NCBI GenBank assembly: GCA_014529385.2
Contig: CM043964.1
Coordinates: forward strand, 7,225,997-7,289,996
Reading direction: 5' to 3'
DNA: 64,000 nucleotides
From: Adiantum capillus-veneris
Taxonomy: Eukaryota; Streptophyta; Polypodiopsida; Polypodiales; Pteridaceae
The notes beneath the pieces are model-generated. The model was not told where the DNA came from and ran no database searches. It saw nothing but the letters and a program-made list of their open reading frames with translations. The translations under genes were made by a program, and so were the position numbers. This document shows, piece by piece, positions 23,093-33,586 of this stretch (position 1 is the first letter of the stretch; each line of letters opens with the position of its first letter).

Positions 23093-25812
23093 TTAGCCCT
23101 CCCCCTAAGGCTAGAGGTATTCATGCCTCTAGCTCTGTTCGTGAGCATGTTGAAATAGAGTAGGATTTCTCCTTGGTGGCTGGTAGATCCTTGTAGGGAA
23201 TAATGGATCCCTTGGAAGCATGAGGCTCCCCAAAGTTCTTTTTGGTGTCCACCTGGGTCCCATACTAAGCGTAAATCCATTGTATGCAATACTGTCCTCT
23301 TCAGAAGATCACACTTATAATGATTCTTGAGTGCACAAGCTGCACAAGAATTAACTCTTGCATAAGTGATAGAAGGTATGGAAAGAACTTGATCATTCCT
23401 TGAAAGTATTCCAAAGCGGGACGATGCGTGGATTCCTCGTCCAGACACATAGCCAAAAGGGAGTAAGAAACCATAATCCTCATATCTTGCATGTTTTCCT
23501 TCTTCATGCCAAATTGATAGAGACCTGTTGCCCACATGGATAGATTGCATGGTTGATGCCTGTTGCACAAGAGAGCCCACCATGTACAAAAGATAAACTG
23601 CAAACCACATTTTGAAAAATGACTCTATGTTACCACTAGTATGCAAAACCATTCTTCCTTGATTGGTGTGTCCTAGATTGATTCCACTGGTTGTTGATGT
23701 CAATCCTTCCACTCTTGTTGCAACCCAACTTAAAGAGCTTCCCAAATTAATGTTACACACAATGTTCACAGTTAGAAAGGCAAACCTAAAGTGCCAGTAG
23801 ACCTCAATTGCATTTCTCTGCATGAGTCTTTCACCAATCTCGTGCCATAGGGGTAGTTGAAGTGTCTTCACCACTTTCACATGTGGTTGCAAATTTGAAG
23901 GGTCCACCTTGTTGTGGTTGAATGTGAGGCCCATTACCTCAATGGAGCTATCACTTCCTTCACTCCCTGTTGACTCCTCCTCTGAAGTGGTTGAAGATTC
24001 ACCACTAGAAAACTCATCCTCGGAGGTTTCTAGATCCATGTCACGTTGTTGACCTATCTTCATGTCGTAAAGTATTGGCCTTCCTTTTGCATCCTTCATC
24101 TGGATTATGCCTGTGTCCCAGTCCTGCTTAGCTCTCATAGCCATAAGCCAAGGCCTCCCTAGAATGATAGGATAGCCCTCCCCTTTGTGTGGCATGACAA
24201 AGATGTCCACATCTACCTCGGTGTTGAATGCCTTTATCCTAACTGCATTTATGACACCAACACATTGAACTTTTAAATTATTTTCCATTTTGGCTCGGCA
24301 TGGTGCCGGCCGACTCACCTCTAAACCCAAACGGTGCATCATTTTTTCACTCATGACGCATATTTGTGCGCCACCATCGATGTAGATATTGGAGATGTGT
24401 TGCCCTTTGATGTAAGCATCCATCACTGGTAGTATGTCATCTAAATTCCTCCCAGAGATAGCCCCAGCTATCTTTGGCTTTGGTCGCCTCGTGTTAACCA
24501 TCTTTGTCCATTGTCTCCTCACCCTAGGTGCTAGGTGGAGTAACTGGGGCCAGGTGATTTTTGGGCCCTGCACAAAAACACCTTGAACCAAATCATATGG
24601 TTTAGAACATTCACCCAAAGAGAAATCTACAATGTCAATTTTACGTCGTGACTTGGACGGCTTTTTGCTAGATTTTCCTTTAGTCTTCATCTTTTCTTCC
24701 TTTTGGGAAGATTCACCATGCCTAGCGCGTTTTACCCCAATGGCATCTACTCCTTTAACCTTGGTCTTATCCTCCTCCACTTTCTCCTTTCCCTTACCTT
24801 CAAGACTGATGACGCTTACTGTTTGATTGCCAACTGGTGGTGGGGGTAAGGGTGGAATGAGAAGTTGTGGTGGTGGTGGTGGTGGTTGTGGTTGAATCGG
24901 TGGTTGTAAGATTTGCACGGGTGGTGCTTGTCGTGGTGCCCTCGGTGGTGGTGGTCTTGCTCTTGGTGGTGAAACCTGGTTTTGTCTGGCTCCTCTGTTG
25001 AAATTCTGCCTCCTTGGTTGTGGACAGTAGTACATGCCATGACCATCCTCCCCACAATTGTAGCAATGGTATTCTTGGTTTTGCCTTCGTTGTCCTCTCC
25101 CTTGCTCTTGGTTGCGATTGTGTGCATGCCCTTGTTGTATCAAATGGATTGAGAGATTCTCAAGTTGATTGGTGATTTGATTGAGCAGGTCTTGCTGATC
25201 TTCAATTGGTTCTTGTGGTTGAATCCTCTGGGTGACTGTTGTAGGTGGTGCTAGAGGTGGTCGGGTCCTAACGACTTCCTCTTCATCGATATTCTTGGCT
25301 TGTAGGCGCAACTTGTTATCTTTAAGGCGGGCCACTTCAACTCCTAGCTCATACGTAGCAGGAAACCTTCTCTTCACCTTCTCTTTAAGAGTTGGCCATA
25401 ACCCAGCCACAAACCGATCCTTCTTTAGGAAATCAGGTGCCCCCTCATGCTCTCTTAGCGATGCAACCCATCGCCCCCATAAATCTACAAACTTTGACTC
25501 ATATGATGCGTATTCCAGCATACTGCCCTGCTTCAACTCTGTCAACAATTGCCATAGTTTCTCTAATGTTGTGCCCTCTCCAAAACGCTTGACAAAGGCT
25601 GCCCTTAATAAGTCCCACCGTTCCTTGGTTTCTTGTGCCAAGGCATTGTACCATGATCTTGCCTCCACCTTCATTAGAAGTGGGAAGATGCGCAAGCGCG
25701 AAGCATCATCATCTCTCGCAGAGATGACACATGCTATTTCCAAGTTGTCTAGAAAGTCTGCAGCATCCTCGCCCACCTTACCAGTAAAGGTTGGAAATGC
25801 TACACTTGCCAT
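23005..25812 (-). CDS. gag-protease polyprotein of RLG-B with a novel C-terminal part
   Basis: I chose the ATG at 25812 (MASVAFPTFTGKVGED) because the RLG-A gag starts there; an upstream in-frame ATG at 25842 is also possible. The 935 residues contain the gag core (about 1-170), a Gln/Pro-rich linker, the zinc knuckle CYNCGEDGHGMYYC (250-263), a long Pro-rich stretch, a basic Lys-rich stretch, and a retropepsin-like protease (YIDGGAQI near 479, IILGRPWLMAM near 550). After SSIEVMG (about 630) it leaves the RLG-A pol and continues for about 300 residues that I do not recognise. These include a hydrophobic segment (FFKMWFAVYLLYMVGSLV) and a Cys-rich NSCAACALKNHYKC. The last 29 codons lie in the LTR. 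Capsid and maturation functions are inferred from family; the tail is unknown. Confidence 0.85.
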   Translation of the reverse strand: MASVAFPTFTGKVGEDAADFLDNLEIACVISARDDDASRLRIFPLLMKVEARSWYNALAQETKERWDLLRAAFVKRFGEGTTLEKLWQLLTELKQGSMLEYASYESKFVDLWGRWVASLREHEGAPDFLKKDRFVAGLWPTLKEKVKRRFPATYELGVEVARLKDNKLRLQAKNIDEEEVVRTRPPLAPPTTVTQRIQPQEPIEDQQDLLNQITNQLENLSIHLIQQGHAHNRNQEQGRGQRRQNQEYHCYNCGEDGHGMYYCPQPRRQNFNRGARQNQVSPPRARPPPPRAPRQAPPVQILQPPIQPQPPPPPPQLLIPPLPPPPVGNQTVSVISLEGKGKEKVEEDKTKVKGVDAIGVKRARHGESSQKEEKMKTKGKSSKKPSKSRRKIDIVDFSLGECSKPYDLVQGVFVQGPKITWPQLLHLAPRVRRQWTKMVNTRRPKPKIAGAISGRNLDDILPVMDAYIKGQHISNIYIDGGAQICVMSEKMMHRLGLEVSRPAPCRAKMENNLKVQCVGVINAVRIKAFNTEVDVDIFVMPHKGEGYPIILGRPWLMAMRAKQDWDTGIIQMKDAKGRPILYDMKIGQQRDMDLETSEDEFSSGESSTTSEEESTGSEGSDSSIEVMGLTFNHNKVDPSNLQPHVKVVKTLQLPLWHEIGERLMQRNAIEVYWHFRFAFLTVNIVCNINLGSSLSWVATRVEGLTSTTSGINLGHTNQGRMVLHTSGNIESFFKMWFAVYLLYMVGSLVQQASTMQSIHVGNRSLSIWHEEGKHARYEDYGFLLPFGYVSGRGIHASSRFGILSRNDQVLSIPSITYARVNSCAACALKNHYKCDLLKRTVLHTMDLRLVWDPGGHQKELWGASCFQGIHYSLQGSTSHQGEILLYFNMLTNRARGMNTSSLRGRANEECFFHAWEPPHIFFPFYQNISHYISYF

Positions 25813-26130
25813 GATTACTGAGAGAGAGCTAGAAAGACACACTTCTTAACTTGAAAATTTTTTTTCTTCTTTACAAGGAGGCGTGTATACCCTATTATAC
25901 TAGGACATAGATTAAAACTTCAAACGGTACATTGCCTTGTACCAAAGGTAAAACAAACGGCTGATCTAATGCCAGAACCTCAAAAAACCGCTCCCCACTC
26001 GGCATGGTGTCAATGACGTGCTGGTAGTGAATCTTCAAGTCCAATATTACCTTGATTGAGCGTACACGTGTTGGTATGTGTGATCTGTCTTGAGGTAGGT
26101 TGTCCTGATTCATGTGAAGCTTAGAGGTGC

Positions 26131-26355
26131 TTAGTCACTGTCCAAGCTTGTAGGAGAGGGTGGTGTTCTTTCCTGAAACAAACTCAGTAGATCCCTAGTT
26201 TCTCTAGTGAGAGTGTGAGCCAATGCTTCTGTTATCTGTGCTGCAGCATCAGGTGCGACTTGAAAACTGACTATGATAATTACCTCGGTGACTTGAGTTA
26301 CCCGATTCTCAAAGTAGAATAGTGTTGATTCTCTATTGTGCAGAGCTCCTTCCAT
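26131..26355 (-). CDS. Short leader-region frame of RLG-B
   Basis: A 74-codon frame (MEGALHNRESTLFYF) overlaps the end of the first leader ORF. The first leader frame may have continued here through a frameshift. Function unknown. A further 72-codon frame (25895-26113) lies before gag. Confidence 0.25.
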   Translation of the reverse strand: MEGALHNRESTLFYFENRVTQVTEVIIIVSFQVAPDAAAQITEALAHTLTRETRDLLSLFQERTPPSPTSLDSD

Positions 26356-26593
26356 TTTGTTGTTGTTGGTTGGTTGTAGGTTGGGGACATGGTTTCCACC
26401 TCCTCCTTCTTCTTCTTGGCACTTGGCCTATGTATATCCACAGGGTTTGGCGCGTTGGTTGACTCTCCCACATCAAATCGATTACCGTTACGCCTGGCAG
26501 TCGAGCTTCGATGGAGATGCGGAGTTCGTCTAGTTGTGCTTGGAGCTCTTCTTCTTCTGTCGTCCAGTTAGAAAATCCTTCATACTCATTCAT
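26333..26593 (-). CDS. Leader ORF of RLG-B
   Basis: Starting at the Met of MNEYEGFSNWTTEEEE, it parallels the RLG-A leader. Methionines further upstream fall in the PBS and are unlikely starts. It ends in a basic run (RRRRRRW) and a Gln-rich tail. No full CCHC knuckle is present here. Confidence 0.45.
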   Translation of the reverse strand: MNEYEGFSNWTTEEEELQAQLDELRISIEARLPGVTVIDLMWESQPTRQTLWIYIGQVPRRRRRRWKPCPQPTTNQQQQNGRSSAQ

Positions 26594-26650
26594 CCATTCA
26601 CAATAGTTTAGGGTTTTCAGTCTTGTAAACTGAAGGGTTTCAAAAGCCCT

Positions 26651-26669
26651 CCTCCGTGGGGGCACCAAA
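26651..26669 (-). other. Primer binding site of RLG-B
   Basis: Minus strand TTTGGTGCCCCCACGGAGG abuts the LTR end at 26670. It is the same site as in RLG-A apart from one base. Confidence 0.8.
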
Positions 26670-28602
26670 TGAGAGGCGGAGGTGAAAAAATATAGACCCG
26701 GTGGCCTCTACACCAAGACTATGCACAATGGCCTCATCATGGGGAATACACAATAGGGGCACCACCTAGCAAGATATGCGGCTAGGACGCATACATATAC
26801 ACAATGAAGTATGCATGGAAAACAATTTCAAGATCCACGCCCAAATGTGGAATGGGGTGGTCAGAGAATAAGGAGAGAGGAGTAGTGAGTGAGTGAGAAT
26901 GGGCTCGTTACGCGTGCATGTAGTAAGGAAGATAACGAGGTCAGGGATACATGCAAGTATGCTCACTTCTCATACAAAAGGTGGCGAATCCGCACACCTT
27001 AAGATGGAAGTAGCAAGATGATAGGAATATGAGAGAGAGAGAGAGTGTGTGTGTGTGTGTGTGGTGGCGAATCCGCACACCTTAACATAAGCCAAAAAAA
27101 ATGGCAAGGAACAAGAATATACCATACTCACAATGAGATGTATCCAAAGAGACACAAAGTATGGCACCAAGATGGAGTGTGTTGATTACTTGCAAAAGAT
27201 GAATACAATAGGTAGCGTATGGCAGGAAAATGAGAAGGGAACAAGATCGTAGCAGGCATAATGGAGAGATGGGAGTTGATGGCGAGGAATATCATGAGTG
27301 TGTCCACCCTTTTTCTTCTTGAAATTGTGCCTTCAACCCTTAATTACAAGTGGTGTGGAGGTGTGGTGCTCATCCTTTGTGCATGGTGATGGTGATGATG
27401 ATGGTGTTGTGATTATGTGATTAGGGTTCATGCTACAAGCATGTAGCACAAGAGTGTGTATGGATAGGTGTGTGTGTGTGTGTGTGTTCTCTCCCCTCCA
27501 AGTGAGCTTCATGGCCTCCTTATATAGGGAAGGAGGGAAGGATTTAGCAATATTTCTATTTGAGGTGAGTGTCCCACTTTGGTGACTAGGAAAATGGGGT
27601 GCATGTGACTGTGGCTCCCATCTTGTCTCCTCATTATTTAAAATACCAGAGTCAATAGAGAGAGAAGAGAGAATGTGGGTAGGATGTAGAGGATAGGAAA
27701 TATTTACAATAGTCTAGCTTTGGATAGACATAAGCTTATTAGGGAGAGAAGAGAGAGGTAAGAAAATTATAAGAGAGGTTGTCGAAGGTGGATATTTGTT
27801 GATGAGGATGGATCCTCCAAAAATGGTGATAGAATTACTCTACACTAGCCAAGACCTCATTAAAAGAGCCTTGTCTCTTGTAATCATGCTTGAAGACTTA
27901 TAGAACCATAGCCATTCTAGAAGGAAGAAAAGTGGGGATGGCCTGTGTCACCATTACACGAGAAAACTGGGGTCCACTACAAAAATCATATCTCCGTGTT
28001 CATAACTCCAAAAATTCTGAAAAAAATTGAGCTAAAAGTTGAGATCACGAGCTACATCTTTCATGTCGAACGCTCCTTCAGATTCGGGGTTCTTCTTTAC
28101 TTAAAAGATTCAGCCAAATAATGTATTATTTGTGGCTGCAAAAGTCTTTTGGTGGTCCCCTTTGAGTGGACTTCTCTCTTGCCTTCAAGTGTAAGCTCCT
28201 TCATGTGTATGAAAGCATGACCTAGAGTGTTGAAAAGATTGGCAATCATCTAGATGGAGGTATTATTGAAATTTGAAAGTGGGGTTGAGGTTTGAAAATG
28301 AAAACTAGTGAATAAAATATTTGGTAGAGTGGAATAATATACATACATGAAAAAAATATATTAGAAAATACTAGAATATATATATTTAATATTTTTTAAG
28401 GTCAAAAGAGGGATCAACAAAGAAAGCTTACTTATTATACTACATCGTGATTGATTAACATAAGTATTATTTATTTAATAAAGGCTAAAACGTTTGTGAA
28501 AAAGGAAGAAAAAATCAAAAGTAACTTATATAATGGGAAATATTTTGATAAAAGGGAAAAAATATATGGGGGGGTTTTCATGCATGGAAAAAGCTTTCCT
28601 CA
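26670..28602 (-). repeat. 5' LTR of RLG-B
   Basis: The sense start TGAGGAAAGC is at 28602 and the sense end at 26670. A TATATAAGG box lies at 27521-27526, followed in sense by ggccatgaagctcacttgg, the likely transcribed region. Confidence 0.88.
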
Positions 28603-28606
28603 GCAT

Positions 28607-28635
28607 GAATGCCTCTAGCCAGATGGGAGGGCTAA
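28607..28635 (+). other. RLG-A end of internal region and polypurine tract
   Basis: After the right TSD of RLG-B, RLG-A resumes and ends in agatgggagggctaa just before its 3' LTR. This confirms that RLG-B sits within RLG-A. Confidence 0.75.
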
Positions 28636-28978
28636 TGATGTCCGGCTTTCAAACCATGCCCGTGAGAACCACGCCCTAAGGAAGGGAGGGGTTTTGTTAC
28701 CGAGAGAAAAAAAAACAAACAAAAGGCCCTTGCCACTTACCATACCCCTTTCCCAAAGTTAACCACCATTGGGGCGCCGCCGGATTGGCCACACCCCTCC
28801 AATATCACCACAAGACGATCTCTCTCTCTCTCTCTCTCTCTCTCACTGCCCGGCCCCACTTATATTCCCTCTCTCCTACAGACGTGCTACAACATCTCGT
28901 CGGTAGGCACCATTGGTATCTCTGCCACACTTCAGCCCGGCGGGCCACCAATGAAAGTATCCTCCCTCTCTCTTCCAA

Positions 28979-28982
<4 letters not shown>

Positions 28983-29059
<77 letters not shown>
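28983..29059 (+). repeat. (CT)n microsatellite at the LINE 5' junction
   Basis: 77 bp of TC repeat directly before the LINE. Confidence 0.97.
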
Positions 29060-29061
<2 letters not shown>

Positions 29062-29237
29062 ACCATAACGTGCTCATCCGAACTCCGATTTAGGTGATCT
29101 ATAGCCTCAATCGAAGAGCACAAAGCCCTCTACGCATTGATGTAAAGACAGAATTTTTCTGTGTAATGGAAGGCTTTGCTGTAACAGCATCTCAAAACTG
29201 AAAAAAACTATCAAAACTTTGCGTTTTTGTTGCCGAC

Positions 29238-30140
29238 TTGAAGGCAATGTCAGACAAAACTCGCAAGGGTGGAAAAGCCACACTCGCCATGGAGAATGAT
29301 GCAAAATCTCCAAGGAATTTGGATGCTAATCCAACCACATCATCTACAACAACGGAAGCAATGATCATGGCTTACTGGATCTCGTTACAAGAAACCGTCA
29401 ACAAACAAGGTGAAGAGTTGCGCGCACTTGCAATGGAGAATGGTACTTTAAGAGTTCTCGTTGTGGAGAATGAGCACCTCAAGAAGGTTCTTGAAATGCA
29501 AACAACACGCTTGATGCATCTTGAGAATGAAGTTCAAGAATGTAAACACTCTCTTGTTGACATGAATGTATTGAAAGAGGAAACAATAGATACAATACGA
29601 CATGATGTATGTGAGATGAGAAATGCATCCAAATCATGGGCTGATATATGTAAGGATAATGTGGTTTCTACATCTCCTATCACGCAAGCCGTTGTCCAAG
29701 CAAAGAATGTAGAGAATGTGGACACTCAAGAATTGCACGAACGACAAAAACGCTCAAAGAACATCATCATTCGTGGAATGAAGGAGGAAAGCATGGAAAC
29801 ACCCCAATCTCTTGCAGTTGCTATTGAAGAGTTTTTTGCTACACACTTTGGCATGTCAGGAATCATGGCTTATGGTGCACATCGAGTTGGAAAACAAGGA
29901 GTCCCTCGCTCGGGAGAAAGACCTATTGTATGTACCATGGATGATGAGGTAAAGAGAAAGATCATCCTTGACAATGGTTGGATCTACCTCAAAGGAACAG
30001 GTTGTAATGTATATGAGGATCGCACTATTATGCAACAAAATGTATGTCTCAAAGCTTATGAGGAAAGAAGCAAGAAGGTCAAGGTATCACCTCAAGTAGA
30101 AAAGCCACTTAAGGAGGATGCAAGTCCACCCAACAAATAG
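29238..30140 (+). CDS. LINE ORF1, coiled-coil RNA-binding protein
   Basis: 300 residues. A Leu-rich heptad-like coiled coil spans about 55-125 (LRVLVVENEHLKKVLEMQ). An RRM-like part begins near 173 (RSKNIIIRGMKEE), as in L1-type ORF1 proteins, and continues to a basic C-terminus. In known LINEs such proteins coat the element RNA. The ATG at 29238 could be replaced by the internal one at 29250 or later (for example 29290). ORF2 starts 6 bases after the stop, which would suit termination-reinitiation (inference). Confidence 0.8.
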   Translation: MKAMSDKTRKGGKATLAMENDAKSPRNLDANPTTSSTTTEAMIMAYWISLQETVNKQGEELRALAMENGTLRVLVVENEHLKKVLEMQTTRLMHLENEVQECKHSLVDMNVLKEETIDTIRHDVCEMRNASKSWADICKDNVVSTSPITQAVVQAKNVENVDTQELHERQKRSKNIIIRGMKEESMETPQSLAVAIEEFFATHFGMSGIMAYGAHRVGKQGVPRSGERPIVCTMDDEVKRKIILDNGWIYLKGTGCNVYEDRTIMQQNVCLKAYEERSKKVKVSPQVEKPLKEDASPPNK

Positions 30141-30146
30141 GGACAC

Positions 30147-33100
30147 ATGATCTATGAGACCAACTCACGCTTGCGAATAAGCTTTTGGAATTGTAACGGG
30201 TATCCATGGAATGCGGGAATTGGCATTGATGAGCTTACCAATGACTCCGATGTGATACTTCTTGTCGAAACATGGGAGCATGATGCGCAACGAATTCTTG
30301 GATTTGACAAATACGATGTGCATTCTTTGATGTGGGCCAAAAATGCAAAGCAACGAAGAGGCCAAGGAGGCGTAGCATGTATGACCAAAAAGGGTTTGAA
30401 AGATGTTTCCATTGTTAAAGAAGATAAGTATAAACACTACTTATGGCTGAAAATCAGCCCACCAAATGGTCAAGTCATGTTTGTGGCCGGTTGCTACATT
30501 CCTCACTATGACTCCAACTTTTATGCTTGCTTGAATATGGATAGAGATCAGCCCTTTGTTGAACTAGAGGAAGACATTGCTCATTACAAGGATCAAGGTG
30601 AAGTCATTGTTTTTGGAGACATGAATGCTCGCACAAATATGCTAGAACACGACACACAACAAGTAGACATGCCGCATGTCTCAAGAAGAATGGATGACTC
30701 ATACATGTATAATCGAAGTTCTAATGATGCAAAAGAAGTGGATCACTATGGAAAGTCACTTCTACATATGTGCAATAGTACCGGAATGCTCATTGCAAAT
30801 GGTGTATCTCTATGGCAAGGCACCAATGACTTTACATGTAGAAAGCACAACGGTGCTAGCGTGATTGACTATATGTTGTTCTCGGAAGCCACTCTAGAAT
30901 GCATACAAAGCTTTACACTTGGTGAATGGAATCCGGAATCGGATCATAGGATGTTATGTATTGACCTCAAGTGTGGTAAACGGCCCGAGCATGTAGCCTC
31001 CAATCATGATGTGAATCATTTGTACCTACATCTAGACTTCAAACGAGCACTTATATATGCTGATATGGTGGACCAAATGTTAAGCATGATAGAGCATCAA
31101 GAGAGCCCAACATTAGAATGCAAGTGGAAAGTTTTCAAAGAAGTAATTTTCTCTTGTGCGAAGGAATGCTTTTCAGTGAAACACATGTCTTGCAAAAGGT
31201 CTAAGAAGAGTAGCACCAAGAAGAAATGGTTTGACATGGAATGTAGTCAAGCCCGAAAACACTTGCTAAGATTGGATGCAATCAAAGACAAGGAAGTTTA
31301 CTTGGAATGTTCACACACATACAAAGCACTTGTTCAAAAGAAGAGGAGAAGGTGGGAAGTCGAAAAACAACTTCTTTTAGCACAAGAGAAAGCACATGCA
31401 TGTGACAAGTTTTGGCAAAATCTAAAAGGCAAGCGCGTTGAGAGCTTTGGTGACTTGACTCTTGAGGATATGTATATGCATTGTAAGAATCTCTATGAGC
31501 AACCCAATGTTGATAAGATGGAGTGTTGTAGCTCCCTTCCGTTTATGTCTCCCTTCTTTACCATTGAAGATGTATGCCGCGCACTTGAGAAACTTGCTAC
31601 TCGTAAGGCAGGTGACCTTCAAGGTGTCAAGGCTGAAATGATTAAATGGACAAGCAAGAAAACACGATATTGGATATGCGATATGTTTAACCTTGCACTT
31701 CAGTATGGCATGCCTCATGATTGGAGTGCAAATTGGATCAAACCTTTGCACAAAGGAGGAGATGTAAACAATGTGAACAACTATCGCACTATAATGGTTG
31801 GTTCTTTAATGGCAAAGTTATTTGGATGTATCATGGAGATGAAGATAAGTGAATGGGCTGAAAAGAATGGCAAACGTGCACTTGGCCAAGCAGGTTTTCG
31901 AAAGCATCATAGCACTATTGATCACCTTGTCACTCTTCGAGTTCTTATGGAAGCGTCTCGATTGAAAGGAAAAAAGTTGTATTGTTGCTTTGTGGATTTC
32001 AAGAAAGCTTTTGACATGGTACCGCGAGGATATCTTTGGAGATGTAAGCAAAGCCTTCAAGTGCCGAGAGAATTTATGCATGCAGTCTTTCGCATCTACC
32101 AAAAAGTGATATGTCGATTACCTATGGGAGATGGAATTTCAGAATTTTTTGCAAGCACTATTGGTGTCAAACAAGGATGCCCACTTTCCCCAACCCTCTT
32201 TGGGCTACTCATTGATGAATTGGAATGCATGGTTCTTGACTTTATGGAGCAAGAAGGCATAGAAGAGGTTAAGATTGGAAATGCGGTGATCATGCTTTTG
32301 CTTTATGCCGATGATGTAGTGCTCTTGGCACATACCTTAGAAGATGCACAACAACTTATGAGTGTCTTGGAACGCTTTTGCCTACATAGCGGGCTGATTG
32401 TGAATGGATCCAAAACCAAGGTTATGCTTGTAAAGACCCTCAATGATGAAAATCCATGCATTGTATATAACAATGAGAAACTTGAAGTGGTAGATCACTT
32501 CAAGTACCTTGGCCTTGAGGTTCCATCCAATCATAAATGGAAGGATTGTGCAATGCGTCGCTTGGAAGCCGGAAAGAGGGCCTATTATGCATTTGAGAAC
32601 ATGTGCAATGCAGGAGAGATCAAGTGTTGGGCTCTCAAAAAGTACCTCTTTGACACATTGGTGACACCAGTGCTTCTTTATGGAGTGGAGGTGTGGGGTG
32701 GAAGCATCGGGAAGTCTACTTGGAAAGAGTTTGAGAATGTCCAAAAGCGTTTTCTCACCAACTTTCTCCAAGTCAAGACACAAACACCCTACATGCTCTT
32801 ACTTCTTGAGTCCGGATTTCTTCCCATTGAGGTCTTGGGCATGCAAAGGATTGTGGAGTACATGCGTAAGACACAACGTAGCCCTTTTCATCGACTTCCT
32901 AGAATCGCATATGAAGCAAGTCAAATGGTTCAAAAGACATGCAAGAGCAAAATACTAAGTTCGGGGTGGATGCTTGATATCAAGAAATGGTTTGGAAGAT
33001 GGGATGCATGTCACTTGGTCAAGGATGCGTCGATTGACTCCCAAGTTAATGAGGCCTTCTTACAATGCCAATGTATCACGGCTTGGGAGAAATCCGGAGG

Positions 33101-33506
33101 TTCTCGCTTCAACCATTACACCACACACGTTGCCCCAAACTACAAATCTCTCTTCTTCTCGGAACGAGGTAACCGAACCCATTCCTACATCCTTGAGCCC
33201 ATCCCGTTGAGTGCGATCCGCACCGTTGCCTCCATTCGTCTTAGCTCCCATTCTCTACGCTGCGAGACAGGACGTTGGGGCACTAGCGAGGAGTGTCATC
33301 GACTTTGCACCTTGTGCCCTCGTCAAGTGCGAGAGAGTGAGTACCACACACTACTTGAGTGCTCAGCTTTTGACCACATTAGGTCCTCTTTTCCCCATAT
33401 ATTCAGCCATGATCTCTCCCTACATACCTTCTCTCCCAACCACGATGTGGACTCTCTATTGCGACGCTCATTTCAGCCATTTTTGAGCATCGAGAGTCAC
33501 TTATGA
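30147..33506 (+). CDS. LINE ORF2, APE endonuclease and reverse transcriptase
   Basis: 1119 residues without a stop. The AP-endonuclease domain has SFWNCNG (about 10), LLVETW, GDMNAR (about 155), SVIDYML and SDHRML (about 264). The RT domain has KPLHKGGD, NNYRTI, FVDFKKAFD, GVKQGCPLSP and catalytic YADD (about 718), then YLGLEV. A C-terminal CTLCP...EYHTLLEC (about 1052-1072) is the usual LINE cysteine/histidine finger. I see no RNase H domain. All catalytic residues I can check are present, so this copy may be competent. It nicks target DNA and reverse-transcribes its RNA in the nucleus (family knowledge). Confidence 0.92.
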   Translation: MIYETNSRLRISFWNCNGYPWNAGIGIDELTNDSDVILLVETWEHDAQRILGFDKYDVHSLMWAKNAKQRRGQGGVACMTKKGLKDVSIVKEDKYKHYLWLKISPPNGQVMFVAGCYIPHYDSNFYACLNMDRDQPFVELEEDIAHYKDQGEVIVFGDMNARTNMLEHDTQQVDMPHVSRRMDDSYMYNRSSNDAKEVDHYGKSLLHMCNSTGMLIANGVSLWQGTNDFTCRKHNGASVIDYMLFSEATLECIQSFTLGEWNPESDHRMLCIDLKCGKRPEHVASNHDVNHLYLHLDFKRALIYADMVDQMLSMIEHQESPTLECKWKVFKEVIFSCAKECFSVKHMSCKRSKKSSTKKKWFDMECSQARKHLLRLDAIKDKEVYLECSHTYKALVQKKRRRWEVEKQLLLAQEKAHACDKFWQNLKGKRVESFGDLTLEDMYMHCKNLYEQPNVDKMECCSSLPFMSPFFTIEDVCRALEKLATRKAGDLQGVKAEMIKWTSKKTRYWICDMFNLALQYGMPHDWSANWIKPLHKGGDVNNVNNYRTIMVGSLMAKLFGCIMEMKISEWAEKNGKRALGQAGFRKHHSTIDHLVTLRVLMEASRLKGKKLYCCFVDFKKAFDMVPRGYLWRCKQSLQVPREFMHAVFRIYQKVICRLPMGDGISEFFASTIGVKQGCPLSPTLFGLLIDELECMVLDFMEQEGIEEVKIGNAVIMLLLYADDVVLLAHTLEDAQQLMSVLERFCLHSGLIVNGSKTKVMLVKTLNDENPCIVYNNEKLEVVDHFKYLGLEVPSNHKWKDCAMRRLEAGKRAYYAFENMCNAGEIKCWALKKYLFDTLVTPVLLYGVEVWGGSIGKSTWKEFENVQKRFLTNFLQVKTQTPYMLLLLESGFLPIEVLGMQRIVEYMRKTQRSPFHRLPRIAYEASQMVQKTCKSKILSSGWMLDIKKWFGRWDACHLVKDASIDSQVNEAFLQCQCITAWEKSGGSRFNHYTTHVAPNYKSLFFSERGNRTHSYILEPIPLSAIRTVASIRLSSHSLRCETGRWGTSEECHRLCTLCPRQVRESEYHTLLECSAFDHIRSSFPHIFSHDLSLHTFSPNHDVDSLLRRSFQPFLSIESHL

Positions 33507-33586
33507 ACTCCACTCACACCACGTGACATGTTCATTTGGTCCCATAGGTCATATTTGACCTCCCAGGACGATAATAGAACTATCTA

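Larger units (their letters stand above)
21166..28602 (-). mobile_element. RLG-B: young gag-protease-only Tat-like element
   Basis: LTRs of about 1.93 kb (21166-23092 and 26670-28602) flank a minus-strand gag-protease. GCAT duplicates the target (21162-21165, 28603-28606). I count by eye roughly 25-30 differences between the LTRs, about 1.5%. The PBS abuts the right LTR and a purine tract (agccttagggggagggctaa, minus) abuts the left one. There is no RT, RNase H or integrase, yet gag-protease is open for more than 900 codons. The element must use pol from another copy. Confidence 0.9.

Noticed and set aside
25232-25849. 205-codon plus-strand ORF
   Set aside because: Antisense shadow of the RLG-B gag, which has clear domains and matches RLG-A.
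21166-28602. Tandem segmental duplication of a 1.9-kb unit
   Set aside because: The two copies flank gag-protease, PBS and purine tract with a TSD, so they are LTRs of one element.
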